A stretch of DNA of 64,000 bases from the NCBI RefSeq assembly GCF_013520985.1, contig NZ_JACDTY010000007.1, forward strand, positions 124,001 through 188,000, written 5' to 3'. Origin of the DNA: Mesorhizobium neociceri (GTDB taxonomy: Bacteria; Pseudomonadota; Alphaproteobacteria; Rhizobiales; Rhizobiaceae). The notes under the pieces were generated by a model. It made no database searches. It was not told the origin of the DNA and worked only from the letters and a program-made list of their open reading frames with translations. Made by a program: the position numbers and the translations under genes. This document shows positions 27,532 to 38,716 of the stretch, in pieces. Each line of letters starts with the position of its first letter. Position 1 is the first letter of the stretch.

Positions 27532-27825
27532 CTATCCAAGCGAGGTGATGATCTCGCGGTAGGCAAATTCGGGGAAAGCCTTGAGCGTTCGCGTCTTGAC
27601 GCTGCCACCCGCCCCCAGCATCAGCGCAAAACGTGCCAGCACCGCATCGTCGGGCGCCTCGACCACGGCCACCATGTCGCATTCGCCCATGGTGAGATAA
27701 AACGCCTTGAACGATCCGCCCATGTCAGCCAGTTGCTTCTTGGCGGCATCGAGCCGTTTCGGCGACTCGCGCACATTCCTGGAGCCCTGTTCGGTCCAGT
27801 TCATCAGCAGGATGTAGGTTGTCAT
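27532..27825 (-). CDS. GYD-domain protein
   Basis: This 97-residue protein begins MTTYILLMNWTEQGSRNVRE and contains FYLTMGECDMVAVVEAPDD, the GYD pattern with GECD in place of GxYD, and VKTRTLKAFP near the end. Members are small ferredoxin-like-fold proteins of unknown role. GGAGGGAGGTG lies just before the chosen start. Confidence 0.85.
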   Translation of the reverse strand: MTTYILLMNWTEQGSRNVRESPKRLDAAKKQLADMGGSFKAFYLTMGECDMVAVVEAPDDAVLARFALMLGAGGSVKTRTLKAFPEFAYREIITSLG

Positions 27826-28210
27826 CGCACACCTCCCTCCGGCGCCACGGAGCACGGCTCAGGTTGTCAACCTTCGCCGGGGCGAGCATCCGGTTTGTCG
27901 CCCAGACATGCATCCGACCTGCAACTATCCACCCGCGAGGCATCGCCTGCAAGGACTGACATGTCAGCCCTGAGAAATGGCCGTTCCACGACTGAAAAGG
28001 CGCTGTCGCGGCGAACCACTCGTCGCGAGCCGCAAAGTTTTCTTTGGCTTTGATTGCGACATCGTACGGAAGCGTCTCCAAGACCGCCCATACATTTTGT
28101 CAGATACCAGAATCGACCAATCTTTCCCTGCTTGCGCAATACGTGGCAGTTGCTACAGTAATATAAATCTGCACAAGCAGATCAGACAGCCATTTCTTCC
28201 GGGGGGAACA
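27826..28210. other. gene-free stretch upstream of the protease pair
   Basis: No convincing frame is seen in these 385 bases. GC content falls towards the 3' side, and GTAATATAAATC near 28156-28168 is a possible -10 region for the protease genes. A GGGGGGAAC ribosome binding site ends the stretch. Confidence 0.4.
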
Positions 28211-29353
28211 ATGGCATATTTGCCTTATGAAAAAATCCTGGACATCAACACCGAGGCTATCGAGCTTGGCCTGCACCTTCGTCGTGAGCAACTGCTGGCC
28301 GGTCTGAACAACGCATTTGTAGCCCAGCTCAAGCTGTTGCCTGATCCGGCCAGCCAGCTGCTGAGCGATTTGACCCAAATGAACCAGGTGCCGGTCATCA
28401 TCGGCAACGAGGTTCCGCTCTACCGCTGGCTGAGCAATGCCGCCTATACGATGTCCTTCATGCCGGATAAGCAGGCTTGGTTTCGTGCTTTGGCAGACCA
28501 GGTCATGGCGCAGTTCAAGGCATCCGACGCCGGCAAGGCCTCCGCGCAGACACCCGCCGGTGTCCCTAGCCAGCTACTGCCGGAGAAAGTCATTTTCATC
28601 AATGACATGGTGCCGTTTGGCTTCCTGAAAGGGGCCGCCAGAACCGGCGCCGCGACTGCCCGGCTGATGGTGCCCAGCTTTCAGGCTGGACAACCTCGAA
28701 CATGGCCGATGAGCACCCAACAGAAATCTTACTTCGGCACCGGCTGGCTCTTCGGACCCAAGCATATCATCACCAATCATCATGTTGTTAACGCGCGCGA
28801 TCCGGGCGACCCCGATGCGCTTGAGCCCGATTTCAAGTTGCAGGGAGAGCGTACAACAGTTCAGTTCGACTACGATGCGCCGGACAGCCAAGGTCTCAGC
28901 GTGACGGTGGCCAAAACCTGCGCCTGGAGCAAGCTGCTGGATTACTCAATCCTTGAATTGCAACAGTCGCCCAATCGTCCGTGCCTGCCGCTTTGGGGTG
29001 GTGAAATGAAACTCGATGAAGACTCCTATCTCCCCGTCAACATCATCCAGCATCCAGGCGGGAATCCGAAACAAATGGGCATACGCAACAATTTGGCGGC
29101 CAAGCTGACCGAGCGGGACATTGCGTACTTCACCGACACCGAGGGCGGATCGTCTGGCTCTGCGGTTTGCAATGACGACTGGAATGTCATGGCGCTACAC
29201 AAGGCCAGCGACCAAAGCAGTGGCAAATTCGAATATCAGGGCAAAACGACAGCCTGGATCAATGTCGGCACGCGCATCGACAAAATCATAGCGGACTTAA
29301 AGCAGAACCAGAGTGCTCTATGGCAGCAAATTGGAGCCACCGTAATAACGTAG
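28211..29353 (+). CDS. trypsin-like serine protease with N-terminal helical (effector-associated-like) domain
   Basis: This 380-residue protein has no signal peptide. Residues about 10-105 are helical with SQLLSDLTQMNQ and EVPLYRWLSNAAYTM, a pattern I recall from adaptor (effector-associated) domains in bacterial conflict proteins with trypsin- or caspase-like effectors. Residues about 170-365 are a trypsin/V8-like protease with His191 (HIITNHHVV), Asp244 (KLLDYSILEL) and Ser315 (GGSSGSAV), all intact. GGGGGG lies 4 bases before the ATG. It is followed after 61 bp by a related gene that has lost its catalytic residues. Lower GC than neighbours suggests transfer. Confidence 0.85.
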   Translation: MAYLPYEKILDINTEAIELGLHLRREQLLAGLNNAFVAQLKLLPDPASQLLSDLTQMNQVPVIIGNEVPLYRWLSNAAYTMSFMPDKQAWFRALADQVMAQFKASDAGKASAQTPAGVPSQLLPEKVIFINDMVPFGFLKGAARTGAATARLMVPSFQAGQPRTWPMSTQQKSYFGTGWLFGPKHIITNHHVVNARDPGDPDALEPDFKLQGERTTVQFDYDAPDSQGLSVTVAKTCAWSKLLDYSILELQQSPNRPCLPLWGGEMKLDEDSYLPVNIIQHPGGNPKQMGIRNNLAAKLTERDIAYFTDTEGGSSGSAVCNDDWNVMALHKASDQSSGKFEYQGKTTAWINVGTRIDKIIADLKQNQSALWQQIGATVIT

Positions 29354-29414
29354 TTGAAGCCTTAAAGCGCAAACTTTAAAAGCATCAGCCGCCTCACGTG
29401 GGGAACCTGACCGA

Positions 29415-30770
29415 ATGGCCATTATCCTTGGGCAACAATATGCGCTGGAGTCGATCGTTTTGGCCGATGCGCGACCTGCTCTTCTGGTCAAGGATGATTG
29501 GATCGTTGGAGCAGCCTCTGAGCGTTGGCAGCCCGTTTTTGTGGAACACAAAGCAACAATCGAACGCGCTATTCGCGCTACATGCCGCCTGGAAACGTCC
29601 GACGGTACTTTGCCCTTTCTGGGAACGGCTTTCGGCGTAGCCCCACGCCTGGCGGTCACCGGCAAACAGTTGGCGAGATTGCTGAAAACAGATGGGAAGA
29701 AAGAATACTGGCTGAATTTCAAGGCAGAGTATGAATCTGACGCCATGGAAAAGATTCCAGTCACAGGGGTCAGGTTCGTGCACCCGGACTTTGACTTCGC
29801 TGTCCTGGAACTGGAAAGAGATCTCGCGCCAGAACAGATTCTGACATTGTCCCCGGATGTTCCCGAGAAAGGTCAGGATATCTGTGTGATAGGTTATCCA
29901 GCTTTTGATTTGAGAAATGATCGCGAAATTCAGGAGAAACTCTTCCAATCCATCTATAACGTCAAACGAGTGATGCCAGGCAAAATAACTGGCTTCGAAG
30001 AAATTATGTCATTTGGCAAAAATGCCCTTAGCCTGATGCACGATGCCACCACACTCGGCGGTACGGCTGGAGCGCCAGTCATCGATCTGGCGAGTGGGGA
30101 TGTCGTAGGCATCAATTTCGCCGGACGGTATCTGGTGGCGAACTACGCTGTGCCGGCTTGGAGACTGTCTGCCGAAAGCAAGATGTGGACACAGACGGGC
30201 CTTACGACTTCTGCTACCCTACCGCCTCCGCCGGCGATCTCTGCAGAGAACGTCTTTGCTCGCTGGGGTCGCGCCTTGACTCAAGCGTTGGCAGAAAAAT
30301 TCCCAGTCACAGCTAAGGCGTTACAGTCACCGCTTGATTTGAAAGACGAGGAAATCGCAAAGAAAATCGAAGAGATATCGAGAAATATAATTGGAGGATC
30401 GCTAAAGATAGAACTCGTTAATATATTTACACAAGATGACATAATATCACTGCACGACAATCTCATAAATGTTGCCAGATTCACAACCGATAGCGATCTT
30501 GCATCTTTATTCGAAGGACTTCCTCTCGATCTTCAAGCTTCCTGGCCAGACCGTGACAGCACATCCGCGAAACTTCTTGCGCGCCTGCGTCGTCTTAACC
30601 GGATCGGAGCATTGATTGCGGTCGAAAATCATACACCATTCTTTGTTGTACTTAGGAGCGCAAAATATCTGCGAAAAACAGAACCACTGACTGTGACGAT
30701 GATCGATGGATACTTGGCGACGGTGATCGCTGCTGAAGCCAAAGCCTCAGCTGCCAACGGAATTCATTGA
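29415..30770 (+). CDS. trypsin-like pseudoprotease with C-terminal helical domain
   Basis: This 451-residue protein has a trypsin fold at about 45-250: GTAFGVAPRLAVTGKQL, DFDFAVLELE and LGGTAGAPVIDLASGDVVGI. The His position reads Gln85, Asp127 is kept, and the nucleophile position reads Ala218 (GTAGAP where GNSGSP is usual), so it should be inactive. After a Pro-rich linker (PPPPA, about 270), residues 275-451 are helical and unrecognised, possibly an adaptor domain. The 3' part (30350-30450) is strikingly AT-rich. It probably works with the active protease upstream as a sensor, inhibitor or substrate-presenting partner (inference). Confidence 0.8.
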   Translation: MAIILGQQYALESIVLADARPALLVKDDWIVGAASERWQPVFVEHKATIERAIRATCRLETSDGTLPFLGTAFGVAPRLAVTGKQLARLLKTDGKKEYWLNFKAEYESDAMEKIPVTGVRFVHPDFDFAVLELERDLAPEQILTLSPDVPEKGQDICVIGYPAFDLRNDREIQEKLFQSIYNVKRVMPGKITGFEEIMSFGKNALSLMHDATTLGGTAGAPVIDLASGDVVGINFAGRYLVANYAVPAWRLSAESKMWTQTGLTTSATLPPPPAISAENVFARWGRALTQALAEKFPVTAKALQSPLDLKDEEIAKKIEEISRNIIGGSLKIELVNIFTQDDIISLHDNLINVARFTTDSDLASLFEGLPLDLQASWPDRDSTSAKLLARLRRLNRIGALIAVENHTPFFVVLRSAKYLRKTEPLTVTMIDGYLATVIAAEAKASAANGIH

Positions 30771-30820
30771 TCGCCTTCGAGCGGCAGCTCTTTCGGAAAA
30801 TAATTACAGGCGAAATGACC

Positions 30821-30853
30821 TGCTCAGCTGTCGAGGACGCTCCTGGACTTGCG
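30821..30853 (-). pseudogene. degenerate duplicate of the rpoD 3' end
   Basis: The stretch reads on the minus strand as ELRKSRSVLDS followed by TGA, and the true RpoD C-terminus is [10 protein letters not shown]. The DNA TCAGCTGTCGAGGA-x-GCTCCTG is shared with 31459-31480. The two copies lie about 635 bp apart in direct orientation around the gene 30873-31448. This looks like the scar of an insertion next to rpoD. Confidence 0.7.
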
Positions 30854-30872
30854 CAGTTCCCTCGCCCGATCT

Positions 30873-31448
30873 CTAGCTCTCAACCGTCCTGATCAAACCC
30901 TGCTCTGACAGGTCGATCTTGTCTTTCAGGACATATCTGTGGCTAAGGCCAACAGAATTTTCCGGAAGTCCCAGATAGGTTGCAAGTTCCTCATGGAGTT
31001 CCAGCGGATCTATGTAGTCTTTCGCCCCATCAATTCCCAAGATTGGAAGCAGATCATCAGGCGCGGCGGGCTTACCAAGCGTTGCGAGCAATGCCGGGGC
31101 ATCTTCGAGCCGAGGGCGCATATCCTCCTCGCCCGGGTCACTCATCTCCATGCCGGGACAGGAATCATAACGTGATTGAAGAACACCGTGCTTTGCGACC
31201 CAGAGACCAAGCTGTTCTTCGTCATAGACGGTGATCGCTATGCCGATGCATGACAGATCGAGGGTCAGGCGCTGGAGCAAAGGTTCAATCCAGCGCGGAT
31301 CGAGCTGATCTGTTTCGCGATCCGAGAAGGTGGTCCAGCCGTTCTGCTCAGCCGTGACGAAAGCGTCGATGCTCTTCGATCTCAGCCAGTCGGCCAACGC
31401 TTCGCGCGTTGGCCCTTTGATGCTGACGGTGCCGTAGGTCGCCCCCAC
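30873..31448 (-). CDS. uncharacterised protein with YDSCPG motif
   Basis: This 191-residue protein starts with GTG 10 bases after the rpoD stop. It contains [20 protein letters not shown] and [17 protein letters not shown], a pattern I recall from uncharacterised proteins in myxobacteria and planctomycetes; no function is known. The second half is rich in Leu/Ala/Asp and ends in a helical region. It lies between the true rpoD end and the degenerate copy, and is convergent with the pseudoprotease gene. It may belong to the same acquired segment. Immunity-like or regulatory roles are only guesses. Confidence 0.7.
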   Translation of the reverse strand: MGATYGTVSIKGPTREALADWLRSKSIDAFVTAEQNGWTTFSDRETDQLDPRWIEPLLQRLTLDLSCIGIAITVYDEEQLGLWVAKHGVLQSRYDSCPGMEMSDPGEEDMRPRLEDAPALLATLGKPAAPDDLLPILGIDGAKDYIDPLELHEELATYLGLPENSVGLSHRYVLKDKIDLSEQGLIRTVES

Positions 31449-31458
31449 CCGAAAATCC

Positions 31459-33483
<2,025 letters not shown>

Positions 33484-33902
33484 AGTCTTTATCTTCTCCT
33501 AGCGGCCGAACATCGAAGCCGCGTAAGCTGCCGCACCGGTCAAATTATGCGCTCGTGACGAAACGCGCTTCACCGGGCCGGTAACCGCATCAACTCTTTT
33601 GTTTGGTTCATATCGTGCCCCAAAACCGGTTTTCACTTTTGGGCGACATGCATTAAGTCCAGATTAACCCTGATATCTGTGGCAGGCTAACAGCCTGTCC
33701 AGTGATCAGCACCTCACATCGCTGCATTTCCCATCGACGCTGGCACGGGTTAATGTTTCGAATCGTCCTGATTCCGTCATTCTGCCAGAAGGTCAAGCGC
33801 CTCTCGCATGATTCGCATCAAAAAAGCGAATCAATTACCCGACTTAGAGGCGTCGATTCGACGCGCAGCACGTACATCATTCATTCTTGCGCAGGTTTCG
33901 AC
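33484..33902. other. rpoD upstream region with a second copy of the CATG-type repeat
   Basis: These 419 bases hold no convincing gene. At 33610-33653 lies a relative of the element at 1922-1988 (CCCCAAAACCGGTTTTCACT, then TTTGGGCGACATGCAT). At 33810-33832 GATTCGC and GCGAATC form an inverted repeat with an A-rich loop. The lower GC suggests this is the rpoD promoter region. Confidence 0.6.
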
Positions 33903-35843
33903 CTACACCCGCCCAGCCTTGCCCGAGGACACGCCGAACCCTTCGATCAGCGCTTCCGTTGCCTGCACATCACGAAATTGCGCCTGAATCTCGACGAGAT
34001 GCCGGTAGTTTTCGTCCGTGGGATCGCTGGCGAGCGCTGCTTCCGCCTGCTTCAGCTCCTTATGTAAGGTGCGCGCGCTGCGCTGCAAGTGCAGCGCCTG
34101 GTTGAAGGCGTCGCGGGCATCATCAAGGGCGGCGGTTTCCAGCGCCGGCCATTGCCTGGCGCGTTTGATCAGCATCACAGCCCGGCCCCAGATGTCAATG
34201 CAGCCTGCACGCTCGATCGTGGAGATCACCGCGCCGCGGTCATTGGCCATGTCATGCGCCATAGCGTCGAGGATGGCGGCGTGCAGCCGCTTCAGGTCGG
34301 TGTTGGCGAGATCGAGGAACTCGACATGGGCGAAATTCTCGTCGATCAGCGCCGGATGGTTGACCAGCGCCACGATGATCGTTGCCTCGCGCACCGACAT
34401 CATCTCGCCGCCGCGCTTGACCATGGCGGAACGACCTAGGCTTTCGGTGATCGCGGCGCGCGCGCCGACGCCGCCGCCTTTCGCGAACTGTCCGCCGGGC
34501 GCTGAAGTCTTGCCCTGCCCCGGTTTCCAGTCCTGGCGACTTTGCCGCACTTCGCGCTGGGCGCTGAAGAAGTTCAGCTCCCGCTCGCGCATCCACTGCT
34601 GGTAGTGGTAGCGCTGGCTCTCATCGCGGATGCGGCTGGTCAGTTCGCGCAGCGTCTTTGTCAGCCCCGCCCGCCGCTCCGGCGTGTCGAAGACGCCACC
34701 TGCCGTTTCTCGCATCCACAAAAGGTCGGCCAGCGGCCGCGCTTCGGCGAGCACGGCGCGAAAGGCGTCCGGCCCTTCCGCCTTGACCAGATCATCGGGG
34801 TCCTTGCCCTCGGGCAGCAGGGCAAAGCGCACCGAGCGCCCGGCCTGAACCGCCGGCAACGCCATGTCGGCGGCGCGCCATGCCGCCTTCAGCCCGGCCT
34901 GGTCGCCGTCGAAGCACAGCATCGGTTCGGGCGCCATGCGCCACAGAAGTTCGAGCTGGTTTTCGGTGAGCGCGGTTCCAAGCGGCGCCACGGCATTTTC
35001 GAAGCCGGCCTGCGCCAGCGCGATCACGTCCATATAGCCTTCGACGGCAATCACCGTGCCGCCCTTTGCCAAGGTTTTGCGGGCGCGGGCGAAATTGTAG
35101 AGCACGTTGCCCTTGTGGAAGAGCTCGGTGTCGGGCGAGTTCATGTATTTGGCCAAAGCATCCGGCGCCAGTGCGCGGCCGCCGAAGGCGATGATCTTGC
35201 CGCGCGAATCCGGAATCGGGAACATGATGCGGTCGCGGAACCAGTCATAGGAGACCGGGATGTCGTCGCCATGGCGGACCAGCCCGCAGGCCTCGATGTC
35301 GGCCTTGGGTACGCCCTTGGCGGCAAGATGCTCCTTCAGCGCGTTGCGGCTATCGGGCGCGAAGCCGAGCCGGAACGATTGCTGCGTCGCCGGCGTCAAC
35401 CCGCGATCCCTGAGATAGGCGCGCGCCTTTGCCCCTTCCGGCCCCTGCAGCCGTTCCTGGAAGAAGGTGGTCGCCATCTCCATGACATCGGTCAGGCTGG
35501 CGCGTTCCTTCTCGCGCTGTTCCTCGCGTTCATCGCGCACCGGCATCGGCACGCCGGCCATCTCGGCGATCTTCTCGACCGCTTCGGGAAAACTCATTCC
35601 GTCGAGTTCGGTCAGGAACTTGAAATGATCGCCCGACACCGAACAGCCGAAACAGTGGTAACGGCCCTTCTTGTCCTCGCAGTGGAAGGATGGGCTCTTT
35701 TCGCCATGGAAGGGGCAGCACGCCCAATAGTCGCCGCGCGAGGCGTTGGTCTTCTTCCTGTCCCACGCGACGCGCTGGCCGATCACCGAGGAAATCGGCA
35801 CACGGTCGCGTATCTCGTCGAGAAAGGTGGGTGGAAAGCGCAT
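33903..35843 (-). CDS. dnaG: DNA primase
   Basis: This 646-residue protein has an N-terminal CHC2 zinc finger (CCPFHGEKSPSFHCEDKKGR followed by YHCFGC, about 42-67), the catalytic core and TOPRIM domain (EGYMDV near 270, CFDGDQAG near 315), and a C-terminal DnaB-binding helical region. It makes RNA primers at the replication fork. The length is normal for alphaproteobacteria. The start overlaps no other gene, and only a weak ribosome binding site is visible. It sits upstream of rpoD. Confidence 0.96.
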   Translation of the reverse strand: MRFPPTFLDEIRDRVPISSVIGQRVAWDRKKTNASRGDYWACCPFHGEKSPSFHCEDKKGRYHCFGCSVSGDHFKFLTELDGMSFPEAVEKIAEMAGVPMPVRDEREEQREKERASLTDVMEMATTFFQERLQGPEGAKARAYLRDRGLTPATQQSFRLGFAPDSRNALKEHLAAKGVPKADIEACGLVRHGDDIPVSYDWFRDRIMFPIPDSRGKIIAFGGRALAPDALAKYMNSPDTELFHKGNVLYNFARARKTLAKGGTVIAVEGYMDVIALAQAGFENAVAPLGTALTENQLELLWRMAPEPMLCFDGDQAGLKAAWRAADMALPAVQAGRSVRFALLPEGKDPDDLVKAEGPDAFRAVLAEARPLADLLWMRETAGGVFDTPERRAGLTKTLRELTSRIRDESQRYHYQQWMRERELNFFSAQREVRQSRQDWKPGQGKTSAPGGQFAKGGGVGARAAITESLGRSAMVKRGGEMMSVREATIIVALVNHPALIDENFAHVEFLDLANTDLKRLHAAILDAMAHDMANDRGAVISTIERAGCIDIWGRAVMLIKRARQWPALETAALDDARDAFNQALHLQRSARTLHKELKQAEAALASDPTDENYRHLVEIQAQFRDVQATEALIEGFGVSSGKAGRV

Positions 35844-35930
35844 CGGGGAACTCGTTTCCCCATCATATAATCATGCCGGCGAAATCCGACGACCCCGAAT
35901 ACCGGCCATACCCGGTTTCCACAGGCAAAA

Positions 35931-35953
35931 AGAAAGGCGGCCGTTGCCGCCGC
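35931..35953 (-). terminator. terminator of the RcnB-like gene
   Basis: On the minus strand GGCGGCGGCAACGGCCGCC is followed by TTTCTTTTT. It begins about 30 bases after the stop of the small exported protein gene. Confidence 0.7.
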
Positions 35954-35981
35954 CTCCTTTCCAGCAATGCGCCGGCCAGGC

Positions 35982-36362
35982 TTACTGCGCGGCGATAGCG
36001 CCGAAGATAATGCCGGACAGGATGCTGACCAGCACATAGTCGTTGCCGACGCGGATCCATTCCTGGCCGCGGCCCGGGCGATGCAGGCCATAGCGGCCAT
36101 AGTCGCGGATCGGCTGGTGACGCTTCCAGCTCGAGTATTTCTGGCCATTGCGCCAATGGCTGCGCTTCACCACGACCGTCTTCTTCACGACGCGCTTCTG
36201 GATGATGCGCTTCTTGACATCCCTGTTGGTTGGCTTCTGCCAGTCGACGTTGGTGTAACTCGACTGCGGTGCGACCGGCGCATTCACCGGTGCGGCCTGG
36301 CCGGCAAGCGAAGTAGCGGCCAGCATCGAGAAAGCGAGGGCGGAAAGAACAATGCGTTCCAT
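35982..36362 (-). CDS. RcnB-family small periplasmic protein
   Basis: This 126-residue exported protein has a signal peptide (MERIVLSALAFSMLAATSLA, cleavage after GQA near 23). A strongly basic middle part (RDVKKRIIQKRVVKKTVVVK) follows. The C-terminus is RcnB-like, with GRGQEWIRVGNDYVLVS and a closing glycine/hydrophobic SGIIFGAIAAQ. E. coli RcnB is linked to Ni/Co homeostasis; most rhizobial members are uncharacterised. AAGGAG lies 9 bases before the chosen ATG. Confidence 0.83.
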   Translation of the reverse strand: MERIVLSALAFSMLAATSLAGQAAPVNAPVAPQSSYTNVDWQKPTNRDVKKRIIQKRVVKKTVVVKRSHWRNGQKYSSWKRHQPIRDYGRYGLHRPGRGQEWIRVGNDYVLVSILSGIIFGAIAAQ

Positions 36363-36749
36363 AACGGGGCTCCTTGGTTGTCGATGCCCCAGGGAATAGC
36401 CCCCGAAGAATGAACTGAAACTGAACGTCAGCATTACAATTATGTAATGAAATCCTTTGCTTATACCGGAGATTTGAACATCATCGCAAAGGTTGTTGCC
36501 GAAATCACCGCAAACCCGGCTGATCCGTTGCGGCGCCGAGATCCGCCATGCGACGCTTGCCCATCCGTCCCTTTTCCGACATGCCTTGTCGCGCCGCGAC
36601 GGCCTCTTGAAATCGACAAAATTTTATTATCCGGCTAAAATATCTCGGCTAATGTAAGCGACTGCCATGACCATGATTCGCACCTTCGTTTTCCTCCCCG
36701 CACGGCACGCGCTCCACGTCGCGGTTCCTGTCCGCATCCAGGCGTCAAA
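36363..36749. other. intergenic region between rcnB-like and Na/Pi genes
   Basis: These 387 bases hold no standard-size gene. The 3' part has two CGGCTAA motifs (36632 and 36646) in an AT-rich setting that may be a promoter. A 28-codon frame at 36667-36753 ends in ATGA overlapping the next start (see findings). Confidence 0.45.
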
Positions 36750-38414
36750 ATGAGCGGTTCCGTCGTCCTGCTGCATCTGGCCGGCGCCGTGGCGCTGATG
36801 CTGTTTGCCACCCGCTTGGTCAAAACAGGCGTCGAGCGCGCCTATGGCGACGTGCTGCGCCACCGGCTGCGCTCCACCATGCGCAATCCGATCATGGCGG
36901 TGCTGGCAGGCTGCGGCCTGTCTATCGCGCTGCAAAGTTCGACCGCCGTCACGCTTCTCGTCGGCTCCTTCGCCGGCGCCGGCATCGTCTCGGGCATGTC
37001 GGGGCAATTGGCGGTGCGCGGCGCCGAGATCGGCTCGGCGCTGGTGGTCAAGCTGCTGACCTTCGATCTGACGCTGCTGGTGCCGATCTGTCTTGTTGCC
37101 GGCACCGTCATGTTCATGGCCACCGAGCGGCGCGACTGGCGCCAGTTCGGGCGCATCCTGGTCGGCATCGGCCTTTTGCTGCTGTCGCTCGAAATGATCG
37201 GCCAGGCGTCGGAGCCGCTGCGCCAGAGCACGCTGATGCCGCTGATCATCCAATATTTCTCCAGCGATTTCGTCACCGCCTATCTGCTCGCCGCGCTCGT
37301 CACCTGGCTGTTCCACTCCTCGATCGCCGCCGTGCTGTTGATGGTGACACTGGCCGGCCGCGGCTTCATCCCGCCCGAACTCGGCATCGTGCTGGTGCTC
37401 GGCGTCAACCTTGGCTCCTCGATCATCGCGCCGCTGCTCACCCGCAGTGCCGAGCCTGGTGTGCGCGTCGTGCCGATCGGCAATCTCCTGATGCGCGGCA
37501 TGGGTTCGCTGGTGATGCTGATCCTGTTCATGACGGTGAAGCCATCCGTCGCCTTCCTCGGCGCTACCGTGCCCGACCAGATCGTCAACGCCCACATCCT
37601 GTTCAACGTGCTGATCCTGCTCGCCGGCCTGCCGCTTGCCAGCCTGGTCTATCGCGCCTCGGAGAAGATCGTGGCGATGGGCACCAAACCAGTGCCGGCC
37701 GCAGCGCTTGACGTGGTCGAGCTTTCCGCGCTCAACGACAGCGCGCTGGACGTGCCGAGCCAGGCGCTCGCCAATGCCACCCGCGAGGTGGTGCGCGTCT
37801 GCGAGACGGTCGAGATCATGCTGAAGCGCATCATCGAGCTCTATGAGAGCGCCGACGGCGACAAGATCAAGGCGCTGGCCGCTCTTGACGACCGCGTCGA
37901 CAGGAAGCATGCGGCGATCAAGCTCTATCTGGCCAAACTGACCAGGAACTCGCTCACCGAGGACGAGGCCCTGCGCTGCCAGGAATTGATCGGCGCCTGC
38001 GTCAAGCTGGAGCAGGTCGGCGACATCATCGTGCGCAACATGCTGGTGCATGTGAAGAAGAAGTTCGAGCGCGGGCTGGAGTTCACGCCCGAGGGCTGGA
38101 GCGAGTTGCTCGCCTTCCACACCTCGGTGCTGGCCAATGCCAGGCTTGCCTTCAACGTGCTGGTGTCGCGCGATCCGGAGACCGCGCGCCAGCTGGTGCT
38201 GGAAAAGGACCGGCTGCGCGACCGCGAGAAGGAAACCAGCGCCAGCCATTTCGTGCGCCTGCGCGACGGCACCGCCAAAAGCGTCGAGACCAGCTCCATC
38301 CACCTCGACACCATCCGCGACCTGAAACAGATCAACTCGCTGCTGGCGTCGATGGCCTACCCGGTGCTGGAAGAGCGCGGCCTGCTCGGCGGGTCGCGGC
38401 TGAAGGCCAGCTGA
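36750..38414 (+). CDS. Na+/phosphate cotransporter (NptA/PNaS) family with PhoU-like tail
   Basis: This 554-residue protein has about eight helices over residues 1-310. It shows the inverted repeat QSSTAVT (about residue 57, in LSIALQSSTAVTLLVGSFAG) and a second half with FHSSIAAVLLMVTLAGRGF. Residues about 340-550 are a PhoU-like helical cytoplasmic domain (VEIMLKRIIELYESADGDKI). It imports phosphate with sodium, or exports it, in the inner membrane. The ATG overlaps the stop of a 28-codon upstream frame. Confidence 0.88.
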   Translation: MSGSVVLLHLAGAVALMLFATRLVKTGVERAYGDVLRHRLRSTMRNPIMAVLAGCGLSIALQSSTAVTLLVGSFAGAGIVSGMSGQLAVRGAEIGSALVVKLLTFDLTLLVPICLVAGTVMFMATERRDWRQFGRILVGIGLLLLSLEMIGQASEPLRQSTLMPLIIQYFSSDFVTAYLLAALVTWLFHSSIAAVLLMVTLAGRGFIPPELGIVLVLGVNLGSSIIAPLLTRSAEPGVRVVPIGNLLMRGMGSLVMLILFMTVKPSVAFLGATVPDQIVNAHILFNVLILLAGLPLASLVYRASEKIVAMGTKPVPAAALDVVELSALNDSALDVPSQALANATREVVRVCETVEIMLKRIIELYESADGDKIKALAALDDRVDRKHAAIKLYLAKLTRNSLTEDEALRCQELIGACVKLEQVGDIIVRNMLVHVKKKFERGLEFTPEGWSELLAFHTSVLANARLAFNVLVSRDPETARQLVLEKDRLRDREKETSASHFVRLRDGTAKSVETSSIHLDTIRDLKQINSLLASMAYPVLEERGLLGGSRLKAS

Positions 38415-38506
38415 GCCCGAGCAAGCGCCAGCTGCGGCGAAATTAGTCTTTGCGCGCCCAGCCATCCGTCGGCTAAGCATCGGTCAGGCCACCGGGAGGA
38501 AAATCG

Positions 38507-38716
38507 ATGGATACCCATTCGCGCAGCTTTGCCAAGGCGCTATCGTGGCGCGCCACCGGCACCATCGATACGATGATCATCTCGCTCGTCATCACCGGCA
38601 GCATCAAGCTTGCCGCGGCCATCGGCGCTACCGAGGTCGTCACCAAATCCTTGCTGTATTACCTTCATGAGCGGGCGTGGCTGAAAATCCCCTACGGCAG
38701 GAAGAACACCACTTAG
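38507..38716 (+). CDS. DUF2061 small membrane protein
   Basis: This 69-residue protein has the DUF2061 pattern: AKALSWRATGTIDTMIISLV, then ITGSIKLAAAIGATEVVTKS, then YYLHERAWLKIPYGR. Two short hydrophobic helices suggest the inner membrane. The function is unknown; relatives occur fused or near sulfate-activation and transporter genes. GGGAGG lies 8 bases before the ATG. Confidence 0.87.
   Translation: MDTHSRSFAKALSWRATGTIDTMIISLVITGSIKLAAAIGATEVVTKSLLYYLHERAWLKIPYGRKNTT

Noticed and set aside
33702..34067. Plus-strand frame of 121 codons at the dnaG 3' end
   Set aside because: Mostly antisense to dnaG, no domain and no ribosome binding site.
34542..35870. A 442-codon plus-strand frame opposite dnaG
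   Set aside because: Shadow of dnaG with no domain or start signal.
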